Shown: piece by piece, positions 1-11,023 of the stretch
How positions within the stretch are numbered: position 1 is the first letter of the stretch
How the letters are laid out: every line of letters begins with the position of its first letter
Source: Callorhinus ursinus
Lineage: Eukaryota; Chordata; Mammalia; Carnivora; Otariidae
Direction of reading: 5' to 3'
Assembly: GCF_003265705.1 (NCBI RefSeq)
Contig: NW_020312785.1
Span: forward strand, 18,938,968 to 19,002,967
Length of the DNA stretch: 64,000 bases
Made by a program: the position numbers and the translations under genes
Notes under the pieces: generated by a model
Databases searched by the model: none
What the model was told of the DNA's origin: nothing
Seen by the model: only the letters and a program-made list of their open reading frames with translations

Positions 1-399
1 AACCAGAGATGCTAGAGGGCAAATATTTTATTCAAATTTCATGCTTTGAAAAGTATACATTTGAATGACTTTAAAATATTTTAACAATATGAATTCTTAC
101 TCAAAGGTGATACAGGGATGCTACTTTGATGACAAATCAACAACAAAGTCACTAATACAGTTAGATTTATAAACTCATTTGTGCAACTGTCAGAGTGAAG
201 CTTTTGTTGTCATTGTAATGTAACACATGAATGTCTGGTAAATATGTCATTAATTAGATGGCTGCATATCTGCGCTGATCTGTTTCTGAAATCAGACTAT
301 TACCAGCTTGTCTGTTGATAGAGAATTCTGCAAGCAAGTTATCTTTCCCTATAATCAGATGCCAGGCAAGGCTAAGAAGCCTTTGCCCAAGTGTGCTTT
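1..399. other. Unassigned AT-rich non-coding DNA
   Basis: I recognise no repeat, RNA gene or coding frame in this stretch. It ends at the head of the first SINE. Confidence 0.6.
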
Positions 400-617
400 G
401 GGGGCACAGTCGGTTAAGTGTCCGATCTTGGTTTCAGCTCAGGTCATGATCACAGGATCATGAGATCGAGGCCCATGAGAAGCTCCATGCTCAGCAGAGA
501 GTCTGCTTGAGATTCTCTCTCTCCCTCTGCCCCTCCCCATCCCTCTCTTAAATAAATAAATAAGTAAGTAAGTAAGTAAATAAATAAATAAATAAATCTA
601 TCTTAAAAAAAAAAAAA
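400..617 (+). mobile_element. Can-SINE (SINEC), older copy
   Basis: A tRNA-derived carnivore SINE in forward orientation. The head has lost several bases (GGGGCACAGTCGGTTAAGTG in place of the usual longer start). The core CAGCTCAGGTCATGATC, the CT-rich block and a long AAAT/AAGT tail ending in a poly-A run are clear. The flanks are only loosely similar (GCCTTTGCCC and GCCTCTGCCT), as expected for a decayed target-site duplication. The AAGT run inside the AAAT tail is a microsatellite variant. Confidence 0.93.
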
Positions 618-731
618 GGCCTCTGCCTGGTGCTAGCCAGCATGGTGGTATAATAACCATCTAAAGTAAAAAGGGGACCTGATGAAAACCTTAGCAGACT
701 TAGTGTTTGGCGTAAGTTTTAAGATTTTTTT

Positions 732-922
732 CTTTTTTTTTTTTTTAAGATTTTATTTATTTATTCATGAGAGACAGAGGGGGAGAGACAGAGAGAGAGA
801 AGCAGAGGGAGAAGCAGGCTCCCAAGGAGCAGGGAGCCTGATGCGGGACTCGATCCCAGGACCCCCGGATCATGACCTGAGCCGAAGGCAGATGCTTAAC
901 CATCTGAGCCACCCAGGCGCCC
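732..922 (-). mobile_element. Can-SINE (SINEC), reverse orientation
   Basis: Reading the minus strand gives the head GGGCGCCTGGGTGGCTCAG, the B-box-like GGGATCGAGTCCCG region, a CT-rich middle and an AAATAAAATCTT tail. It is flanked by AAGATTTTTTT-type repeats at 721 and 923, consistent with a target-site duplication. An open frame of about 90 codons crosses it and is not a gene. Confidence 0.95.
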
Positions 923-934
923 AAGATTTTTTTT

Positions 935-1489
935 TTCTAATTTATTTATTTTTCTGATTTTTAAAGTGTCAAATATAATGCATTTCTTCATATCTTTGTT
1001 TTTGTTTTCTTTTTCTGCTCAGTATATTTTTCCATTAAATGGCTTCTGAACAAACCAATCCCCTAGACACAGAGATGAGCATATGACTCAGGCATCTCCA
1101 TTTCTCCCAGCAATACTGGTAGAAAGAAAAAGGGGGCGGGCACAAATGTTAAGCAGCCTTTCCCTGTGATTGACATGGACAAAGCCTTTCTACTGCAGAG
1201 GAGAGTAAGGCACACCCTTCAGGTGAAACAGAAATGAGAAATGGATGGAAGCATAGATAGGTAGAGAACTGAGTCTCTAGTTCCATTTCATCTGAGATTC
1301 AGGTCTTCCTTTGAATCAGTGAGTTACTATAGCAACATTCCCAACACAATGTTCCAATAATTCACTTTTGTTTTTGCTTAAACTACTTTAAGACAACTCT
1401 CACTATAGCTGAAAGAGTTCTGTCCAGTACATTAAATAACTGCAATTTGGAATTTAAGGGTGAATTGGTATTAATCAACAACAATCAAC
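935..1489. other. Unassigned non-coding DNA
   Basis: No repeat family or coding frame is recognised between the SINE and the MIR that follows. Confidence 0.5.
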
Positions 1490-1735
1490 AGATATTTACT
1501 GGTACCCAATGAAAGTATATCAGGTATGTTCATAGCATTTTTCAGGTGCCAACTCATTTACTCATCACAGCAACCCTATAAGGAAGTACCTCTATTATCT
1601 TCATTTAACTGATTAAGGAAATTGAGGCACAAAGAGATTTTTTTAATTGCCCAGAGCACACACTAGTAAAAAGAAAATTCTGAATTTGAACTCAGACCTT
1701 CTGTCTCCAGTGTTCAGACTCTTCACCTTGACCAT
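1490..1735 (-). mobile_element. MIR SINE relic
   Basis: The plus strand carries the reverse complement of MIR: an 'ACTCATTTACTCATCACAGC' segment, then the CCTATAAGGAAGTACCTCTA segment, GATTAAGGAAATTGAGGCAC, and the decayed tRNA-like head (GAACTCAGACCTTCTGTCTC). Divergence is high, as expected for this old mammal-wide element. Confidence 0.8.
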
Positions 1736-1744
1736 ATATTACCT

Positions 1745-1940
1745 TTCTTGACATGAACTGAGTTCTGATTCAGTCATCTAATAGCTGAGTGCCTTAATCT
1801 TTATGAAATTTAATTTTTTTATCTATAAAGTAAGGTTACCATTTCCTATGTGAAGATTGTTCTAGGAATCAAAAGAGATAATGCTTACAAAAGCATTTTG
1901 GAAACTGCCTAGCACTAGAGAAATGTCAGTTCATATTATA
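1745..1940 (+). mobile_element. MIR SINE relic, opposite orientation
   Basis: A decayed MIR in forward orientation: a GTTCTGATTCAGTCATCTAA head, then TTATCTATAAAGTAAGGTTA, then AATCAAAAGAGATAATGC and CTGCCTAGCACTAGAGAAAT. It lies head to head with the neighbouring MIR on the other strand. Confidence 0.6.
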
Positions 1941-2513
1941 AAATTATAAACTACATTAAAATTTTATCATCTATGAATCTTGTAATTGAGTTACTACAAA
2001 ATTTAATCAACATGTTTCATCCAATAATATCTCAAAAAAGTAGATACAAGAGTCAATTCATGTCAGGAAGCAGCTTTTAATCTAAACTAAAATAAATAAT
2101 TCTGGTGTATAAAATCTGTTTCTTCAATAACAATGATGATGATGATGACTAAGATAAAATTAACTTACATTTCAATAACACTTTAAACTTTCAAAATTAC
2201 TTTACATTTTTTACCTTGTTTAGCATATTGCAATGCCTTGGAAAGTGTGTTATCTTTATTTTTTTCCCTATTAATGTCAATCCATTGCTACTGGGCAAGT
2301 TTTAGTAGTAAGTCCTCTGCATGATAAAGCTTTATGTAGTTCACCCTGGAGCTCTCAAAAATGGTAAATATGGAATAGTTATTCAGATCTGCTTTTGAAG
2401 GCCTTTCTTTTACCTCTCTTGACAACTGATTAATATCTCAGAATTTCCCCATATTACTTGCAAATGAAATTAAAACAAAATATTCACTACAAAGATAAGC
2501 TTACACATTTGTA

Positions 2514-2583
2514 CCCAATTCCTTATTGCTAATATGAAATAAAAGTTCCCCAATTCCTTATTGTTCATATAAAATAAAAGTTC
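2514..2583. repeat. 35-bp tandem duplication
   Basis: Two adjacent 35-bp units (2514-2548 and 2549-2583), both starting CCCAATTCCTTATTG and ending AAATAAAAGTTC, differ at 3 positions. No recognised repeat family covers it. Confidence 0.9.
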
Positions 2584-5500
2584 TATACTGCATGTTCATT
2601 CATGTATTTAATCATTCTTCTAAGTTTAGCACTTTCAGGTGATCTTTATGTATTTAGATGTTTTAACTCATGTTTATTTTTATTTGTGTTGGCATATACT
2701 TGACAACAGGGCTATGCTAATTAATCATATAATAAGGAAGTAGGTCTTTAATATTGCTAAATGTTATGATTTAGTTGCCAACTCTAAATCTTATATTCAT
2801 AATTAATATTTGTAAATATCAAAATATCACACAATTCTGTTTAGCCCTACATGATTTAGAGAAGATTTGGGGTTGAAGAAACATTTTTTGGCCTGAATCA
2901 TGTACTGGATAATTTACTCTACTAATGTAATGCTTTTATGGAGTTTGTAAAAACATTCTAATGAGGTCACTACCACTAAGAATATTCAATTTATCTAAGT
3001 CTTAGAGAAAGTCAAGAGAAGGGAATCAGAAAACTGGAGAATGTGAGCAAAGAATGTATTAGGATGTATACACACAAAAAACAATACCAAAACTAGAAAT
3101 TAAATGTATATGTTCTGAATTTACATGGTGATAAATTTGATATCCATTTAAGCCCCTAGCAATTCTAAAATAGTTTACCTAAGCCAATTTCTTATTGCCA
3201 ATAATATTTCTCAGAAATAACCTCTCTTCACATTTATATAAGTCACAGAGGTCTATTTTATGAGAACATATAATCAGGCAAAATAAAATGTTACATAAAA
3301 TGTAAAAAACTATAATTTGTTTTTTAATAGTGTGTTAATGAGCCACAGCAGAGCAATTCTTTTATCATATCTTAAAATTAAACAGATACAAGTATAGCTG
3401 CTGATTTATATTTCCCTTATTTGACTTTTTATACATATGCAATATTATTTTTAAGCTCATTTGTATTCATGTGAATTGGATTGCAATTTAAAGTCTGGAA
3501 GGTTTGATTTCATTAAACAATTTTGCCTCAATCAAAAAGTCTGTATACACATGAATATTTCAAAACCGATATCCATTTCTTTTAAGACCTTCAATGTTGC
3601 ATTATTAACTATAATGGCAAGGAAAATATACAATAGGGTCTAACATAAAATTTAGTGAACAGGTTTATTGAATAATCTGGACTTAGTAGGAACCAAAGTC
3701 CAAAATAAAACAACTTTATTTACTTATTTTTACTACTGTGTTTAATTCATGCTATTCTGAATCTACATCCATCCTTCCTTGAAAAAATTCTTGGGAAGAT
3801 CTATAGCTTTTGTGGATAATTTGCATTACAATTTACAGACTGGTCTAATACTTTCATCTCTTCTGGTTGGGCTTGCCTCAGGCTCAGAAAATGCAAAAGT
3901 AGAGGAAAAGTTGTTTGTAGTCACTTCTTTCCACAATTCATACCTTGAGTTCCTTTTCCCTACTTACTATCCTGGCTCATGATTACAGAAGAGAAATGGA
4001 GAGCTTAGGGTACAGAGAGGATCTTTCTTAATTAGGTCAGTTGTAACTTACGTTGGTGACATTTCTCATGGGATGCTTTTGTGAGTTCTTGTGGTCAATG
4101 ACTATTCCTTTCAAAATGAAACAGCCAGGTTACTTTCTCTAGTGTCCAATCTGAGGGTTCCGAATATTTCTTTAGGATGTATGGGCACATATACCATGGT
4201 TTTCAGATATGAGACCTCATTCAAAATTCTAGGTCTCCAGGAAAAGTCCCACTTAACACCCTGTTATATATATTAATATATGTTTTCATTTGAATAAACT
4301 ATATTAGGGGATGTCCCAATAAAACATCACTTTTAAAGAAAACATTCAGAGATTTCATTCTAGCAAAAAGAGAATTTGAGTCAAGTTGGCCTAGCATTCA
4401 CACTTGGATATATTTCTACCACTTCAAATACATAGCAAGGTAAAGAAAGTATAGGAAGAAAAAAATCCAGAATAAAAAGATAGGCTCAAATGGGATGAAA
4501 TCTCAATGAATGAAAGCCCAAAGAGAAACACACATCAGCAAGTCGGGGTTAAAGGGTCAGGTCCACAGTTTGAAACTGCACAGAGTGATCCTGTATTCAG
4601 CCCCTGATGGTAGAAAAAATCATCCACATGAGTTGGGGGACCAAAGACAGCCATGCCCTTTGTTTGAAATCAGGGAATAAGGTAAATAAAGCTCCCTTAT
4701 TGAATGAGAGGTTGAACAAGAACAAATAACAACAACAAAACGAGACAATCATAGCCGAAGGTGTCTAGGGAGTTAGATTTACAGAAGGATCAGGGCTGAA
4801 GTTAAAGGTAATACAGAGAGTTTTTCAATCAGAAATTAAACCAAGCTATCAATGGTGGTATGGCTAGGATAATGGGTTTCCAACCTCAGTGGGGGAAGGG
4901 AATAGGGGAGGCAACTGTAAACATGCTGACAAGAAGTTTGTCAAGAAAGAGAGAATGGGAGACAAGGGGAGGAAAATCCCATAACTTGGTTCTCACTCAG
5001 AATGGGTCTGTAAACCTAAATACCTAAACAGATGGACAAGTATAAAGACAGAAAGGACAAGTCATAGAAGAGGCAACAACCTCAAAATTGGAATTTTAAT
5101 TCACTTGAGATTCAATTGATCTTATACAATAAACTAACAAAGACTAACAATAAGGATGCTTAGTAATAATGGCCATTTTTTAAACAATACTGTCCACTTA
5201 AAAAGAGCATATCATAGCAGATACATACAAAACTAGGTTGACATGAAAAATAATTAGAAATCATAGTAATGAATTCTATAATCAGTAAAGTAGAAACCCC
5301 AATAGATAGGAAATATTCTAGATTTGATATTGGTTAAAGAAAGAAATAGTGAATTGGATAATACTCAGCAAGTCACTCACTTTTACAGGTTAATTTTTCT
5401 GTCTCTTCAAAGAACACATGTTCTCTAATGTTCACAAAATGATTAAAAAAATAGATTTAAAAAAATGGAAAGCTATCCAATAGATAGCGATCCAATGCTC

Positions 5501-5889
5501 TTTATAAAGTTAATATAGTTTTGATAATAAGATTAATAAGAATAGTACAATTAAGAAATCATAACCTAGTCTCATTTATAAGTATAGGTGAAGCATCTTA
5601 AAATAAATATCAGTAATCAAAATAAAAATATGTATTAATGTGTTTTTAAAGTATAGAAATCAATGTATTAAAAAGTAAAATTACCCTAGAAATAAAAGAC
5701 TATTTCTGTATCCGATAGTCCAATCTTGTAATTTACAAACTAGCAGATCACAGGAATTAAACTTATACAATCACCACAATAGAGGGGTGATTAGACATTC
5801 ACTTATTGAAAAACAAAAACAAAAACAAAAAAACTGTTAAACTGGGAATCAAAAGACATGCCCTTAAATTTCTTTTCTTGCAACCTCCC
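2584..5889. other. Unassigned AT-rich non-coding DNA
   Basis: About 3.3 kb with no SINE, LINE or RNA gene that I can recognise. Open frames are at most about 67 codons and show no domain or family resemblance. A short (A5C)n tract sits near 5812-5832. Confidence 0.5.
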
Positions 5890-6075
5890 AACATGCTCTC
5901 CTTATCCTTTTTGTCAGCTTAATTTTTCTCTATGGAACTTATAGCCATACAATGTACTATATATTTTACTTGATTTACATCTGCCTTTCTCTAGTACAAT
6001 GTAAACCTCAGCATGGCAGAATCTTTGGTCTGTTCATTGTTGTGTATTTAGCACCTAGAAATTTCTGTAGGATCT
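5890..6075 (+). mobile_element. L2 LINE 3'-end relic
   Basis: The order of phrases follows the L2 3' region: CTCTATGGAACTTATAGCC, ACTATATATTTTACTTGATT, an AATGTAAACCTCAGCATGG block equivalent to AATGTAAGCTCCATGAGGG, then GTCTGTTCATTG and TTAGCACCTAGAA. The terminal AATAAATATTTG part is missing. Confidence 0.65.
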
Positions 6076-6612
6076 ACCAGTTCTCTCTTTCTGATCCAGC
6101 TGTCACTCATATTTACATTCAATAAGACAGTGAAACTCCAAGTGTGATTTGAGGGTCCCTGCCTCTTGTCAGTCTTTTTTGTTACCTTTCTAGGACAAAG
6201 TGAAGATACAAAAATTTTTAGAAACTTTAGAACAAAGTAAATTTTAAATCTGTGAAATAAAATGGTAAGTGGGGGATTGTATCTTAAATGTCTTATTTTA
6301 TTTTTTCTAGCAATATAGTTTTATTATGTTTTCTAAAAATATTAGTGTGCAAAGATAAAAATTTTTTTAAAAAAGGCTCCTTCACCACAGGTAGTTTAAG
6401 TACTACAGTAGAGAACTTACCACATTGCCTTACTTTTCTTTTCTTGGCTTCCCAACTAGATTCCTAGGTCTTTAGCAAAAGTAGTACCTTTTGTTTTCTG
6501 TAGTAATACATATTTGTGAAAGCATGAGTGGGGTTGATTTCCAGCTTCTTTTATTTTTACATTATTAATATAAAGTATACTATATCCAACTCATGGACTT
6601 TGATCTAAAAAC
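6076..6612. other. Unassigned AT-rich non-coding DNA
   Basis: No feature is recognised between the L2 relic and the L1 fragment. Confidence 0.5.
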
Positions 6613-7275
6613 TATGGATGTTACCTAGGAATAAATTTAACCAAAGAGGCAAAGGATCTGCACTCAGAAAACTATAAAATACTCACGAAAGAAATTGAAG
6701 AAGACCCAAAGAAATGGAAAAACGTTCCATGCTCATGGATTGGAAGAACAAACATTGTGAAGATGTCAGTGCTACCTAGAGCAATCTACACATTCAATGC
6801 AATCCCCATCAAAATACCATCCACCTTTTTCAAAGAAATGGAACAAATAATCCTAAAATTTGTATGGAACCAGAAGAGACCCCGAAGAGCCAGAGGAATA
6901 TTGAAAAAGAAAAGCAAAGCTGGTGGCATCACAATTCCGGACTTCTAGCTCTATTACAAAGCTGCCATCATCAAGACAGTATGGTACTGGCACAAAAACA
7001 GACACACAGATCAATGGAACAGAATAGAGAGCCCAGAAATGGACCCTCAACTCTATGGTCAACTCATCTTTGACAAAGCAGGAAAGAATGTCCAATGGAA
7101 AAAAGACAGTCTCTTCCACAAATGGTGTTGGGAAAATTGGACAGCCACATGCAGAAGAATGAAACTGGACCATTTCCTTACACCACACACAAAAATAGAC
7201 TCCAAATGGTTGAAAGACCTAAACGTGAGACAGGAGTCCATCAAAATCCTAAAGGAGAACACAGGCAGCAACCTC
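6613..7275 (+). pseudogene. L1 LINE ORF2 fragment, truncated at both ends
   Basis: This is about 660 bp from the 3' half of L1 ORF2, downstream of the reverse-transcriptase catalytic core. The frame from 6757 reads through the well-known L1 segments [14 protein letters not shown] and AGGITIPDF. It then meets a stop at 6946-6948, where a lysine codon (AAG) is usual, so one substitution has closed the frame. Homology continues in the same register through the YGQLIFDKA and [12 protein letters not shown] segments to about 7275. The copy starts mid-ORF2 and also stops before the ORF2 end, 3' UTR and poly-A tail, so it is not a simple 5'-truncated insertion. Divergence looks moderate. Frames on the opposite strand here are shadows. 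Confidence 0.93.
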
Positions 7276-9069
7276 GATGGCGAAAGAGCATGAATGATCT
7301 CAGAGCTCAATATCATATAAGAGAGGAATTCATTTTAAAATACAACTTAAAATATAAAATTTCAAACTATACAAATAGATAATCCCTTTCTAATCTTGGA
7401 AAACTAAAATCTGAGCTTGAGCTTCAGGCTCCTGAATCCAACCACCATTGGACTCGGCATACCAACTTGAGCTCAGTGGACATATGTGAAGTGACCTCCA
7501 GTGATGTCTTCAGGAAATTCATGTCAATAATGAGGCATTTTTCTAAGCATTAGTTATAGAGAAATAACTGAAAAATCAGCAGACCATTTATGGAATAATA
7601 AAAATTAATAACTTCTTAAGAGAAAAGGAATCTCAATAGCTTTCTAGCTTTCTTTTGAGCTCTAGAATTAGATGTTTCCCTCATGAAGTGTAGCTTGCTT
7701 GCTTTCTATTACAGAAAATCTATACTGTTACTATTAAATTATCCTATTTGTTTTTTTGTCATTCCTTAGCTAAGGCATACAAAATAAACATTAGTGAATT
7801 TATTCCTATACTTTAGTTGAAAATACAATTAATTTTATTAAAATATTTGTTATAATTTTCTGTAACTTTTTAAAGAAAGACCAATAACAAGTAAAGTGAT
7901 TTTACCTTCATTATTAACTTCTAAAAGGTACAATTTAGTTCCATTTACTATAAACTGCTCCCCAAGCAGAATTTACCATGTATTTAATGTCAGTATAAAT
8001 ACTAAAGGCAAACTCAATTTCCCAGCTTTTTCCACAGGAGACTGAAAGTCAAAATTTCTGGGGAAGATAAATGGCCTGGTGTCTTTGATAAACAGAAACA
8101 GGAAATAATAAGGCATTTATGGTAGACTGTATTTGGAAATACTTGACTAAGAAAAGCCAAAAACCATACGATAAACACACAGAGAAGCCCTTCTCTTTTC
8201 TCTGAAATGATGCAAATTAAAAATGACGTCCATGTCTATGTAAAAACTGTCTTACTATTATGTATTTTCAGATTCCTAAAATGCATGCAAAAACATTGTT
8301 TGGCCTTCATATTAAATAGAAAATATACTAGCAAAAATTATGGAGGCCATCAAGTAACTTGTCAAGGAATAATATTTTGGTACTATTTTATGTATTTGTA
8401 AAACTAAGCACCAATTATCTGCAGATGGCATGCCTTTGATGCAAGACTAACAGCAAGCATCATAGTGGTTACAGTGAGAAACCTCTCATGGTATTAATCA
8501 AAATAATTTTTAAAATGTCATTTTGACAAGCTGAATTTATTCCTCTTCAATGCACATCAATATTCATTAAATAGGAACAAAGCATATTTATCTTATAGAA
8601 GTTCCAGTTAATATCTACATGAAACATTTTTCTCCCATTTTCAAATGGAGTCAAAATAGTAATTATATAATCCAAATTTGGAATTGTTTACTTAATAATT
8701 CATAAAAAATTGTTATGTTCCTTTAATTATTTTATTGCTGAGATATTAATTAGCTTTTAAATATAATTTCTATAGCATACTGATAGACTGATCAAGTTAT
8801 TGATAGGTGATATTCTTGTGGCTATGAAATAAAACAGAGAGGCTTTTTTCACAGTTAAAATTTTATGTATGAAATGAGTGAGATTGAGTGAGATAAAGAT
8901 TTTTTTTATCATAGAGGACAAGATTCATTAGTAAAACAGAATCTGAAGAAAAAACGTGTTGTTCCTGATTATTGTTTATTATCACTATTTATTTGGGTTG
9001 AAAAATCTCCGAAATCTCCAGTCTTGTGACTGCCAGACTTTTAAAAAAAAAATCACAGAAATCTTAAGA
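7276..9069. other. Unassigned AT-rich non-coding DNA
   Basis: About 1.8 kb without recognised repeats, RNA genes or plausible coding sequence. Confidence 0.5.
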
Positions 9070-9074
9070 CATAT

Positions 9075-9300
9075 GTTATCTAAGGCAACACTGTTCAATA
9101 GAACTCTCTGGGATGATGGAAATATTCTATAGTTTTTAAATACCTAATCAGATAGTCAAAAGCCCCATGTGTCTTTGGAACATTTGAGATGTGGAGAATA
9201 CAACTGAGAAACTGAATTTTACATTTTCTTTAATTTTAATCAATTTAAATGTGAATAGTCACATGAGACTAGTATTGTAGAATGTGGGTTATAAAGCTCT
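9075..9300. mobile_element. Old non-autonomous DNA-transposon relic, family not named
   Basis: The pattern 'CTGTTCAATAGAACT...ATGATGGAAATATTCTAT...TTTGAGATGTGG...CTGAGAAACTGAATTTT...TTAATTTTAATCAATTTAAA...AGTCACATGAG' matches a common mammalian MITE. Consensus copies of it read 'GCCACATGTGGCTATTGAGCACTTGAAATGTGGC'. I recall the pattern but cannot assign the exact family name. Confidence 0.6.
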
Positions 9301-9959
9301 CTGTACATGTCCCTTTGGTTCCAGATTTCTAGTATTTCCAAGAAAGTGTGGTTAGAAAGAGAGCAAATCTGGTAGCTCTAGGACCACACTTTTCCATCTA
9401 AAAAACCTGATGAAACTGACCCTCACATCACAATTCCAGATGACCCTGGCATAGCTCAAGATCCTCACAGAAGAATACATTACAGGCTGGGATGGACCAA
9501 AAGTGGAACCTTGGTATGTTTGAGCTGCTCTAAAAATAGTCCTCTCCCCACCCTACTCCTATCTACTCCCCTTCCCTGCCACACACACAAAATCCCTACA
9601 AAACCAAAAACCAAAACACTGCCGGACTCATCAGTATCTCTGAGGCTTGTACCTCAGGAACAACTTCAAGATCAACAGACCTCAACTGCCTTTCCTCTCT
9701 GCCCACTTGGTTGGGAGGTTCCACTCTATCCTCACTGAAATTCTTGGACTTGCTCTTCCATGCTACCCGGCTAGCACTGTCTTTAGTTGGACTCTCAACT
9801 TTACCTCTGAATCCTTTTCATAATTTCTCTTCCCCATGCTCAATAAGAGAATGACTTCTGACTTGGCCTTCTCCTTTAAAATTTTTTTGCTTTTAAAATA
9901 TTATCTGCCTGCCAATCTTATCTAATTTCACGGCCTTCATTGCTAAGTTTACATAGGTA
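9301..9959. other. Unassigned non-coding DNA, pyrimidine-rich in part
   Basis: A C/T-rich portion near 9538-9600 gives a 75-codon frame starting at 9511 with no family resemblance. It could be the worn 5' part of the L2 that follows, but I cannot support that. Confidence 0.4.
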
Positions 9960-10260
9960 TATCTCCCTAATGTCTACTCCTACTCTTTCCTTAGTTCCAG
10001 TCCAGAATTTCTAGCTAACAGTTACATATTTCACCCTGAATGCCTTGGCACCAATTCCAATTCAAGACATTTTAAATTGAACCTATTTTCCTTCCAAAAA
10101 CAATAAGAGCAACCAAAAGACAAAACAAAACAAAAAACCCAAAAAACAAAACAAAACGAAAAAACAAAAAACAACCCTTTCACAGTCTCTACCCTATTTC
10201 GCTAATGATTCTATTATCTGTGATCAAAATCCTTGTCTTTGACTCAGTTGCTTCATGCTT
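9960..10260 (+). mobile_element. L2 LINE internal relic with A/C-rich expansion
   Basis: The phrase order follows the L2 region upstream of the 3' end: CCAGAATTTCTAGCTAAC, the 'TTTCACCCTGAATGCC' step, TTTTCCTTCCAAAAAC, then (after an A/C-rich insert) CAGTCTCTACCCTATTTCGC and ATCCTTGTCTTTGACTCAG. Identity is low. Confidence 0.5.
10090..10176. repeat. A/C-rich low-complexity tract (AAAAC)n
   Basis: Irregular AAAAC/AAAC units run through about 85 bp and interrupt the L2 relic, consistent with expansion of a short A-rich seed. Confidence 0.85.
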
Positions 10261-10269
10261 AAAGTTTGA

Positions 10270-10400
10270 AGCATCAAAGTGGTTAAATTCAGACCTCAGG
10301 TTCAGGAGAGAGCGAAGCTGGACTTGACCCCTGGTCCCACCATTCACAGCTTGCATAGCTCGGTTATATTACTCCAATTGTCTAAACCTTATTTCTTTGC
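10270..10400 (+). mobile_element. MIR SINE relic
   Basis: A worn MIR head: AAAGTGGTTAAATTCAGACC, a TTCAGGAGAG spacer, 'TTGACCCCTGGTCCCACCAT' for the B box and beyond, CACAGCTTGCATAGCTC, then CCAATTGTCTAAACC. Confidence 0.6.
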
Positions 10401-10404
10401 CACA

Positions 10405-10655
10405 AACAATGAAACTAAGAATAACTGACATTTGTAGAGTGAGTTCAAAGTACTTTATGTCTATTAATACATTTAGCCTTTATAACTAACTCTATGAGGT
10501 AGATCCTATCATTATTTCTTTCCTATAGATGAGAAAACTAAAACACAGAGAGTTAAATAAGTTTCCAAAAGCCACAATAATAAGTGGCTGGGATGCAATC
10601 CCAGACATTCTGGCTCCAAGACTGTAACCACCATGCACACTGTCTTCCTGATAAT
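10405..10655 (-). mobile_element. MIR SINE relic
   Basis: The reverse complement of MIR is well preserved: AACTGACATTTGTAGAGTGA, 'TAATACATTTAGCCTTTATA', TATGAGGTAGATCCTATCAT, ATAGATGAGAAAACTAAAAC, ACAGAGAGTTAAATAAG and TCTGGCTCCAAGACTGTAAC. It pairs tail to tail with the preceding MIR. Confidence 0.85.
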
Positions 10656-10774
10656 AACAGCTTATCTCATAGTAGTGCTGTGAGGATAAAATTCAATGAC
10701 GTCTATAAACCACTTGTCAATATCAGTTGCTATTATCATCATAAATTTCTAGATCATCAAAGTCAGAAGTAACC

Positions 10775-10915
10775 TTTCCACTTTATGAATTCCTATAGCA
10801 CTTACTCTTGGATCACATGGCTTATAGACTGCCTTGTACTACGTCACTTGACAATTATGTCTTATTACACCATACAGATTATAAACTGCTTGAAGCTAGA
10901 GATAGTGTATAAAAT
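10775..10915 (+). mobile_element. L2 LINE 3'-end relic
   Basis: Phrases follow the L2 tail: AATTCCTATAGCACTTACTC, TTATAGACTGCCTTGTACTA, ATTATGTCTTATTACACC and TATAAACTGCTTGAAGC. The last corresponds to the consensus TGTGAGCTCCTTGAGGGC. Confidence 0.55.
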
Positions 10916-10966
10916 TATCACATGTTCAATAACTATGAAAAGAATTAATGGATGTGAGGGACTTTT

Positions 10967-11023
10967 AAAATGTGTTATCATTGTGCTCGCTTCAGCAGCA
11001 CATATACTAAAATGTGTTATCAT
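10967..11023. repeat. 15-bp target-site duplication around U6 fragment
   Basis: AAAATGTGTTATCAT occurs at 10967-10981 and again, identical, at 11009-11023. The left copy is preceded by CTTTT, so the bottom strand reads TTTT/AAAA at the inferred nick, an L1-endonuclease type target. The right copy's AAAA coincides with nt 27-30 of the U6 sequence. Confidence 0.93.
10983..11012 (+). pseudogene. U6 snRNA retropseudogene, first 30 nt only
   Basis: The sequence matches nt 1-30 of the spliceosomal U6 snRNA 5' end (GTGCTCGCTTC...ATATACTAAAA) with one change, G to A at nt 12. The rest of the about 106-nt RNA is absent. The fragment is bracketed by a perfect 15-bp direct repeat, with one unexplained T at 10982, so it is a retrotransposed copy rather than a decayed gene. 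Its 3' limit lies in the internal AAAA of U6. That fits target-primed reverse transcription starting at this internal A-run instead of an added poly-A tail. There is no upstream proximal sequence element or TATA box that I can see, so it should be inactive. Confidence 0.92.

Noticed and set aside
682..957. 91-codon open frame as a gene
   Set aside because: It runs through a reverse Can-SINE and its poly-T flank; the F-run and the GA-rich translation are typical of SINE read-through. The same applies to frames at 13664-14014, 30215-30565, 44431-44712, 50369-50635, 52210-52410 and 52489-52674.
6853..7188. 111-codon minus-strand frame
   Set aside because: It is antisense to the L1 ORF2 fragment; the real coding register is on the plus strand and is broken.
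10983..11012. Functional U6 snRNA gene
   Set aside because: Only the first 30 nt are present, and the target-site duplication shows it is a retrocopy without promoter elements.
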